A DNA stretch of 64,000 nucleotides from Dictyophora rubrovolvata (lineage: Eukaryota > Basidiomycota > Agaricomycetes > Phallales > Phallaceae), in contig CP114119.1 in assembly GCA_029959195.1 (NCBI GenBank), positions 62,001 through 126,000 on the forward strand, written 5' to 3'. A program made the position numbers and the translations under genes. Shown here in pieces: positions 57,333 through 64,000 of this stretch (position 1 is its first letter; every line of letters begins with the position of its first letter). The notes beneath the pieces were generated by a model. It was given only the letters and a program-made list of their open reading frames with translations, ran no database searches and was not told the DNA's origin.

Positions 57333-57632
57333 ATGTCACGACTCATCAAGTAAAAACTGCCGGTGCAAGGGCGCGATTAATCAGGCATTGCAGTGTGAAG
57401 CATCTATTGCCCACTATACCTACCATAGTCTATTCTCCTGGAAAGTAGTGATGGATTTAGGTGCTACTAATAAGGCTAGTACAATGGTCCTCATGACTGA
57501 CAACTTCTAATGATCCTTATATTTCCGTGGCCTCCGCAGACCAATGACGAGCATTTTGAGCTAATTTTACATTGGCTCTGAAATACAAATTGTTCAAGCT
57601 GTTATATATCTTTTATCGTTCATACCACCCAC

Positions 57633-59769
57633 ATGCCCATTTTAACTGTAATTTACAGCGGACTCGCCGGCGCTGCTTTGTATTTTGTAATTTACTGGCT
57701 GAACAGTCGCAAGTTAAAAGGTATTTCGTGAACTTGTATCTTTTAAACACTAATATTAAAATGGTTCAGGCTTGCGGTTACCCCCTGGGCCGCCTCGACA
57801 CTTTTTAATTGGCAATTTACTCGATTTACCGAGGAGCAAAGAATGGCAAACTTTTAATCAATGGGCAAAAGAATACGGTATTTACAAGGCTCCTCAAAAT
57901 ATTGAACTGTAAACATTCGCTTCATTAAACCTAGAATTTTATCTTAAACAGGTGATTTGGTCTACCTCAATATTCTCGGCACTCCCATGTTGTTCATCAA
58001 TTCGACGGAGCTAGCGAAAGAACTGTTCGACAAAAGAGGAAGTATCTACTCTAATAGATTTCATTCAGTTGTCCTGAATGATTTGTTCGTTGACGCTTTT
58101 CCTAATGATTATGACGTACGCTCACTTCTGCTTAGAATAAAGTTGGATTGGACCATGATAATGATGCAATATGGTCAGACTTGGAAACGAACAAGAGCCT
58201 ATTTTCACCAATACTTTAGTCAAACGGCTGTAGAAAACTACCGCGGAGTTCAGGTGAAATATGCCAAGTATGTTACTTACACTGGAGAGTCTTCTGAAAA
58301 CTATAGCCCGCCGACTTTTGTATACTAGAACACTTCTGAGACGCCTTTATCACTCACCCGAAGACTATCGTACGCATCTTCGATACATTTTAGGTGCAAT
58401 GATCTTAGAGGTGCGTTAAAGTTAACGTTCCACCTAGCTCCCAGATATGTTGTATGTCATACAAAGACTCTCATATTGATACAGGTCACATACGGTATCC
58501 AAGCCTCTTCAGAGAAAGACCCATATATTGTCCTGTCGGAAACGACCAATGTGGAAATCTCTAAAGCAGGTGTACCCGGAACCTATTTGGCAGACCTCTT
58601 CCCAATTAGTAGACAACTTTTATATTCTTTTTTTTATGCCATTAAAGCCGAGCTAGTGAAACACATACCCGCTTGGTTTCCCGGAGCCAAATTTAAACGG
58701 GAACTCAGTGTGTTGTCAAAGAGGGCTAGAGAAATGGTTGATGGTCCAATTCGAATTGTCAGAGATTCATTGGTACGTAAGCGTTGCTGATTATTGCTCA
58801 TATAAGAAGACTCCAATATCCTTAGAAAAACGGCAATGCTATCCCCTGTATAAGTACCTCTCTTATGGAACAATTCGAGAACAATCCTGATAGTCCCACG
58901 GATTATGAAGACATGATCAAGAATGTTGCTGGTGTAGCGTATTTTGCCGCCATTGATACCGTATTCATTTCTTTGTCTTTCTCTATATTTTCTCACAAGT
59001 AGCTGCTCATTTTACAGACAGACGGATATGTTTCGCAATTCTTCTTTTCCATGCTGTTACATCCTCACGTTCAAAAACGAGCGCAAGCGGAACTGGACGA
59101 AATAGTCGGACCTGATGGTTTGCCTTCCTTCGATGATTATGAAAAATTGAAATATGTCAGAGCCGTGCTACATGAATTATTGAGATGGAACACGGTCCTT
59201 CCTGCTGGTATACCCCACACACTCATTGCGGATGACGTTGTTAATGGGTATTTCATACCCAAAGGAACATTAGTCTTTGGGAACTCCTGGTAAGGCTAAT
59301 CAAATTGAGATAGATCTCACTTTGATTTTTTTCAGGACATTACTTAGGAATGAATCTATATATGGTGCCGATGCAAATGACTTCAGACCAGAACGATTCC
59401 TTGACGGGCGGGCACCTCTTCCTGACTTTGCCTTTGGATATGGACGGCGGTTTGCTCAATCACTTGGTTTTATCTACACTTACATATAAGCAATTGTTTA
59501 GGGCATGTCCCGGCCGCCATTTTAGTGAAACCTCCTCATTTATCGTTATTGCTTGCATACTGCATTTATATCACATTCTTCCTGTGGAAGCCGAGAATGG
59601 GCCTGAGCTACCCAAAGAAGATGATCTAGATTCTGGGGTTATTCTGTACGTCACTTGTAGCACCTTAATTCTCACTGCTGACTATGAAAATTGCAGACGA
59701 CCCAAACCTTTTAAATGTAGAATCATTCCCAGATCTCCCGCTGCAATGAGATTACTGGAGGAACTTTAA
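57633..59769 (+). CDS. Cytochrome P450 monooxygenase, paralogue 2
   Basis: Same family and intron layout as paralogue 1. It starts at 57633 with an anchor helix (GLAGAALYFVIYWL), then RLPPGPPRHFLIGNLLD, and DLVYLNILGTPMLFINSTEL after intron 2. The I-helix reads AAIDTTDGY, the K-helix motif HELLRW, then RPERFLDG, and the heme loop FAFGYGRRACPGRHF after an intron whose donor splits the Arg codon. The C-terminus RRPKPFKCRIIPRSPAAMR ends at 59769. All key residues are present and no in-frame stop was found, so it appears functional. It follows the MITE by 300 bp. Expected to sit in the ER membrane and to need a cytochrome P450 reductase; the substrate is unknown. Confidence 0.9.
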
Positions 59770-59915
59770 ACCGATATAATACTTCCATGCATATGAGTCA
59801 CGAGTCAGTGACTATTAGTGCTAATGACCGATAGTATTCTCCTGTTGCTTCATAGGCTCAGGAAAAAATATTGATCAACGGGAAATACGAGTCCGAGACT
59901 TCTCTTCTTGTGCAG

Positions 59916-60165
59916 GTGAACTATTTTATCCGGATTGTCTAGAAGTCTTCGGTATCTCTATAGCTTGTGTGAACTTGCATGGGCCCATGAAAGAATTTCG
60001 ACAGACTGATTCGGACAGGATTCTTCACTCAGTGATTCTACATGACTCGGGTAGGCATTTGCCTTAATGCCTTTCGCACCTCGGCTGTTCCTGTAAGAAC
60101 GATCGGCAACCAAATCCTTTCAAGTGCAATGGGTTTACCTCCAGTTTATCCAATTAGATAAACAT
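59916..60165 (+). pseudogene. Second P450 relic (exon 3 and last exon fragments)
   Basis: From the AG at 59915 the frame reads a diverged exon 3, with FGISIACVNLHGPMKEF and ILHSVILHD, which aligns with FGISILFVNSYELARELF and AHSVVLND of paralogue 1. About 55 bases on, RQPNPFKCNGF resembles the last-exon start RRPKPFKCRII of paralogue 2. Everything between is missing, so it is an internally deleted copy. Confidence 0.65.
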
Positions 60166-60374
60166 CTTACTGACGTCGCGCTCGTAAGAAAATGGGCAAT
60201 AGTGCCTTGCATGTCAAGTATCTTTTACACTGATTGTGGCCGTTTGCGTTAGAATACATTGATGCGGGTTCCATTTGCCTTTGGTTACTAATATTCTTTT
60301 ACAAAAATGTACTTTACAGACATCCGCTGGCTTTGGGTTAAAGGAATGTGATGTTAAAAAATCGAAGCTATGTA

Positions 60375-62487
60375 TCATAAATCCAGTTCTTCCAGTATTC
60401 TGACAGTATCAGATGATCGAGGGATAATTCGACACTTGAAAGGTTTAGGACTTCTGTTGTCTTCATTAGCAAGCGAAACGGCCGAGTAAAACCTACTCAC
60501 AGAACAAGCCCCGAATTGTAGTCGTCTTCTCCTGGTAATTGTGGTCCATTCTCATCATGTGATGGGAGAATGTGAAATAAATGGAGTATACACGCTGCAG
60601 CAATAGACACAGTGTTTTCACCGACATACCGTCCTGGACAAACACTTTATCATGTATAAGTGAACATTATTTTTGACGGTCGGAGTCACACATACCGTCG
60701 TCCAAACCCAAAACCAAACTCAGGACGAGGTGTATTTTCTTGAAGAAATCGTTCCGGGCAGAATTTGTCTGCATCAGATCCATATACCATTTCGTCACGG
60801 AGTAACGTCCTATAAATGCGGACTGAACTGTGATGTCCACTGCCCGAATAAAACCTTACCAAGAATTTCCAAAAACTAAGGTCCCCTTGGGTATGAAATA
60901 ACCGTTAATTACATCGTCTACAGCGGCTACATGTGGAAGGGCACTAGGGACCATTGTGTTCCATCTCAAAATTTCATATATTACTGCCTTGACGTATTTT
61001 AATCTTTCAAGGTCATCGAACGAGGGTAGAGCATTAGAGCCGACGATTTGATCAAGTTCTTGTTGCGCCCGTTGTTGAACATGAGGATGTAAGAGCATAG
61101 TAAAAATGAATTGTGAAATAAATGCATCAGTCTGGCGTGAAAAAGAATCATTGAGAAAATTCATGAAGAATCCTCAAAATAGGCCTTACAACATCAACAC
61201 CTGCAACGTAGGCGACGCCAGTCACATGCTTGACGAGGTCTTTATAAATAACAGGGCGGTCTGAATCACTTTCAAATTGCTCCATTAGTGATGTCGCGAT
61301 ACAAGAGACAGCCGTGCCGCTTTTCTGCACACAGCATCCAAAATAAATTCCATCGTAGTCTAAGGTGGAAAGGTAACAACGTACTAAAGCATCCTCCACA
61401 AATGCAATGGGTCGTTCTGCCATTTCTTCGATCTGATATTTCAGTCTGTTCAGGTCGCGCCGGAAGGCAGCTCCAGGGAACCAAGTCGGTATGTACTTTA
61501 CTAGCAGAAAGCTGTTCAATACAATTACTGGATAATGTCTATGAAATAACAATAACTCACGAGGAGGGAAAAAATCCACCAAGTAAGTTCCTGGCAGACC
61601 TGCTCGAATAAGTTCCAGGGTCGTCTCCTCGGACAGAGTTATAAATGGGTCACTTTCGGAGGATGCTTGAATACCATATGTGATCTTGGTTATATTTATG
61701 AAAAGCCGAACATATACTCTTGGATTGCCTCATACCTCCAGCACTGTTGCGCCAACAATGTAGCGAATGTGTGAGCGAAAATTCGCCGGTGATTTGTAGA
61801 GACGCCCCAGTAGAACCCTGGATAAAAAGGAAGCGCGAAATAAGAAGTTTCCGGGGAAAGTACACACTTTGTATACTTCATTTGTATTTCGCGATAGTTT
61901 TGTGCGGCAGTCTGGTTGAAGTACTGAACAAAGTAGGTTCTGGTCTGTTTCCACAGCTCGCAGTATGGCATTATTTGCATAGTCCAGCCTGCCCCGATTC
62001 TAAATTAGGAGACGTGAGAATTGAGGTTGTCGAGAAATAAAGATGAGCACACAAATCGTGTAATACAGTCGAATGAGGTCTTCCAGAGTAGATGCTGCCC
62101 CTTTTCTCGAATAATTCTTTTGCAAGCTCATGCGAACTCACAAAAAGCATGGACGTGCCAAAAATGTTTATATGGACCAAATCGCCTACATAGCAAGCTA
62201 AATATTATTTGAATAACATAGAAAAGAGACGGCGAACCATAATCTTTGGCCCATTCTTTGAGTGTTAGCCATTCTTTGCTTCTAGGAAAATCCAGTAAAT
62301 TGCCAATGAGGCAGCGACCAGGCGGACCTGGCGGGAGTCTTAGGCCTGGTGATATGGTCAGTTTATTTAAATGACTGATCATGAACATACCCCGAGGAAT
62401 GTAAGAGGTTTTCCAGTAATATATGAAGTAGAGAACAATTCCTGTCAGTCCGGTGTAAGCTAGCGTTGGAGTCGACAACGCAATCAT
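60375..62487 (-). CDS. Cytochrome P450 monooxygenase, paralogue 3 (inverted)
   Basis: Lies opposite to paralogues 1 and 2. It starts at 62487 (MIALSTPTLAYTGLTG...) although the frame is open further upstream to 62778. RLPPGPPGRCLIGNLLDFPR and DLVHINIFGTSMLFVSSHEL follow, the C-helix WKQTRTYFVQYF is present, then TYGIQASSESDPFITLSEET, K-helix YEILRW, CPERFLQ, and the heme loop FGFGFGRRVCPGRYV across an intron. The last exon ends RIIPRSSDTVRILEELDL at 60375. All exons can be joined in phase. The I-helix is unusual: AGVDVTDAF, where paralogues 1 and 2 have xGIDTTD or xAIDTTD, so the threonine next to the acid is Val (codon 61190-61192). Confidence 0.87.
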
Positions 62488-62837
62488 GTGGTGCCGCGTG
62501 ATGCGTGAAAAGTATAGAGGAAGGAGTGCGAATAAGACTGATGGGTTATATATTGTGTTCCAATTCAATACAGTCACGAAGAAGGAGAAGGTCACGACTT
62601 GGCGACCCATCGTGGTTTGAGTTCGAATTGGCCGCAGCTCGTAATCCCCAAGCATGAAATCATTAATCTCTACTTCTGTTTTTCCCCAGGAGGTAGTTTT
62701 CTTCCCCTCTCCATTTAAAGAAGCTGCAAGGCTGCGAAAGGGTCCCAAGACAACCTGTTTCGCTTCTTGTATCGGCATCGGAAGTACTCGGAACCCATAT
62801 TTAGTCTATGAAATACCAAGTGATTCGACCTTTGAGA

Positions 62838-62917
62838 CCGGTTCAAACCAGTTCCCACCAGTTCGATTATCTAGACGATCTCAGTTCCAATTCAGTTCCC
62901 GAACTAGTTTGAACCGG
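62838..62917. repeat. Inverted repeat CCGGTTCAAACCAGTTC / GAACTAGTTTGAACCGG
   Basis: Two 17-base arms with one mismatch are separated by 46 bases that contain further AGTTC pieces. It may be a very short MITE remnant or a factor-binding palindrome. Confidence 0.75.
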
Positions 62918-62970
62918 ATACCGAAATGGATCCATCACTGTATGTTGCCTTTTAATTACGAACCAGACAT

Positions 62971-63010
62971 GAAGGGGAATTCGAAGGGGAATTCGAAGGG
63001 GAATTCGAAG
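62971..63010 (+). repeat. (GAAGGGGAATTC)3 tandem repeat
   Basis: Three perfect 12-bp copies followed by a partial fourth (GAAG), each holding an EcoRI-type palindrome. Non-coding as far as I can tell. Confidence 0.9.
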
Positions 63011-63421
63011 GACGTCGCGCCTTTAGTTTGCCTCCTGCTATTGGCCGACGAGTTCGATTATTCCCAGCATCGTAAGTAAATATAATGTTTACTTACCTAG
63101 CCGATATCTTTGTTTAAATCTTTTTCTCTCTCACACCGCAGGATGGTGTCGGGGTAGGTTGACACCTGGCAGGTCAAGTTGTACGTCCAAAAAATAACGC
63201 AAGGATAATTTTGAGTTGTATTGGTGAATCTCTGTGATGAAGGAAGAGGATATTTGAAGGGACTTATTTAAAATGGGCGCCTAATATTTACATACGGCAT
63301 ATTCCGATACTACTCTATTTACGATGCGGCGCCCTATCGGCACAAACGGCTACTGAATTCTATACAGTAGACAAACTCCTCACATAAATGTACATTTTAT
63401 TCTTTAAATTCTCAGAAGATT

Positions 63422-64000
63422 TCAATACACATTATACAACCTTGTGAGAGCGACTTGTTCTGCCGGTTCAACGGTTACGACTTTTTCCTCTTTTCCTTGT
63501 CCAACTTTTACGATATAACTCTCGGGATCAACCGTGATTTGTGGTGTATAGGAATTCCATTTCATGTCACGTTTCTTGATTTTACGGCAGCCCTCGACTG
63601 CAATCGCCTTTTTCCTCAGCCCATATGAGTCAATAATCTTTAACTCCATCGAAATTGCGGATACGAAATGAACTGAATTGAGAGTTGCGGCAGAGGGGTG
63701 AGCGCCCCACATAGGTCGAGGAAGTACTGGTTGAACAGTGGGAATAGAGGCATTTGCGTCTCCCATCTAGAAAAGGATGAGACAATAATAAAGAAACACG
63801 GGAGTTTACTAGCCTGAGCACATATAATTACCCCGCCTTTTATGACTAGTTCGGGTTTTGACCCAAAGTTCTCGAACTTCCATAATACGAGGTCCGCCAG
63901 TGCGCCGGTTTGAACTTGACCAACTACATGACTGATCCCATGTGTCAAAGCCCTGAAAAGATTATTTGTGTTCGTATCTTGCTTGCGTGAGAAAACAAAA
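63422..64000 (-). CDS. Urease, C-terminal part (gene continues beyond the window)
   Basis: Nickel enzyme that splits urea to ammonia and carbamate. The visible exons are 63952-63814 and 63766-63422, about 161 codons; 63953-64000 is intron and the rest of the gene lies past 64000. The sequence reads [40 protein letters not shown], then [20 protein letters not shown] and the C-terminal [20 protein letters not shown] to a final LYNVY, all as in the C-terminal end of plant and fungal ureases. The intron between CAQ and MGDANAS needs a GC donor (CAG/GCTAGT at 63813). The active-site ligands lie in the missing part, so activity cannot be judged. Confidence 0.93.

Larger units (their letters stand above)
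62488..63421. other. Intergenic region with short inverted and tandem repeats
   Basis: Promoter side of P450 paralogue 3 and 3' flank of urease. It holds the inverted repeat at 62838-62917 and the 12-bp tandem repeat at 62971-63010 listed separately. No gene. Confidence 0.5.

Noticed and set aside
62488-62778. 97-residue upstream extension of P450 paralogue 3
   Set aside because: P450s of this family begin with the anchor helix that starts at 62487; the extension has no counterpart in paralogues 1 and 2.

Overview
This window looks like nuclear DNA of an agaricomycete (mushroom-forming basidiomycete). Genes are split by many short introns, mostly 45-60 bp, genes lie close together on both strands, and nearly every recognisable protein matches a standard fungal family. 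The reading frames are eukaryotic throughout: there are no operons, ribosome-binding sites or CRISPR arrays, and I could not support any tRNA or rRNA gene. Exon joins were made by eye from GT/GC...AG signals, reading phase and known family motifs, so individual splice sites are predictions.

Layout. 0.7-5.7 kb: coatomer epsilon subunit (-), an isolated thioester-reductase module of an adenylate-forming reductase (+), and a SUR7/PalI-type membrane protein (+). 6-12.5 kb: an RS-rich conserved unknown protein (-), a TatD-family nuclease (-) sharing a divergent promoter with a RING-H2 ubiquitin ligase (+), and a Ser/Pro-rich unknown (-). 13.2-20 kb: a MUB1/samB MYND-finger protein (+), a decayed MFS monocarboxylate-type transporter (+), and an F-box-like protein (-). 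20.6-32.6 kb: a 12-exon dynamin-family GTPase (-), a DUF4112 membrane protein (+), a Tvp38/VTT membrane protein (+), and NADP-isocitrate dehydrogenase (-). 33-41 kb: a long acidic/Ser-rich unknown protein (-), a 3.7 kb gene-poor stretch, and a secreted type-B carboxylesterase (-). 45-53 kb: SFT2-type Golgi transport protein (-), DUF1479 dioxygenase-like protein (+), class I methyltransferase (+), SAP-domain membrane protein (-). 53.7-62.5 kb: a cytochrome P450 cluster with three apparently complete paralogues, two P450 relics and a Tc1/mariner-like MITE. 63.4-64 kb: the C-terminal end of urease (-), running off the window.

Most genes are housekeeping functions (vesicle traffic: epsilon-COP, SFT2, Tvp38, dynamin; ubiquitin: RING, MUB1, F-box; nitrogen and NADPH metabolism: urease, isocitrate dehydrogenase). 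The P450 array is the clearest lineage-specific accessory block: the paralogues share intron positions and sequence, and one is inverted.

The most interesting observations are: an NADP-isocitrate dehydrogenase gene that seems built to supply three compartments (two alternative presequence exons, a strong internal start and a C-terminal SKL); a 10-nt microexon in the TatD gene; a carboxylesterase that keeps its nucleophile but lacks the usual Glu and His of the triad; a P450 paralogue that lost the I-helix threonine; three phase-supported GC-AG introns; and a one-base frameshift at the start of epsilon-COP that looks like a sequence error. I did not find a clearly new multi-gene system.
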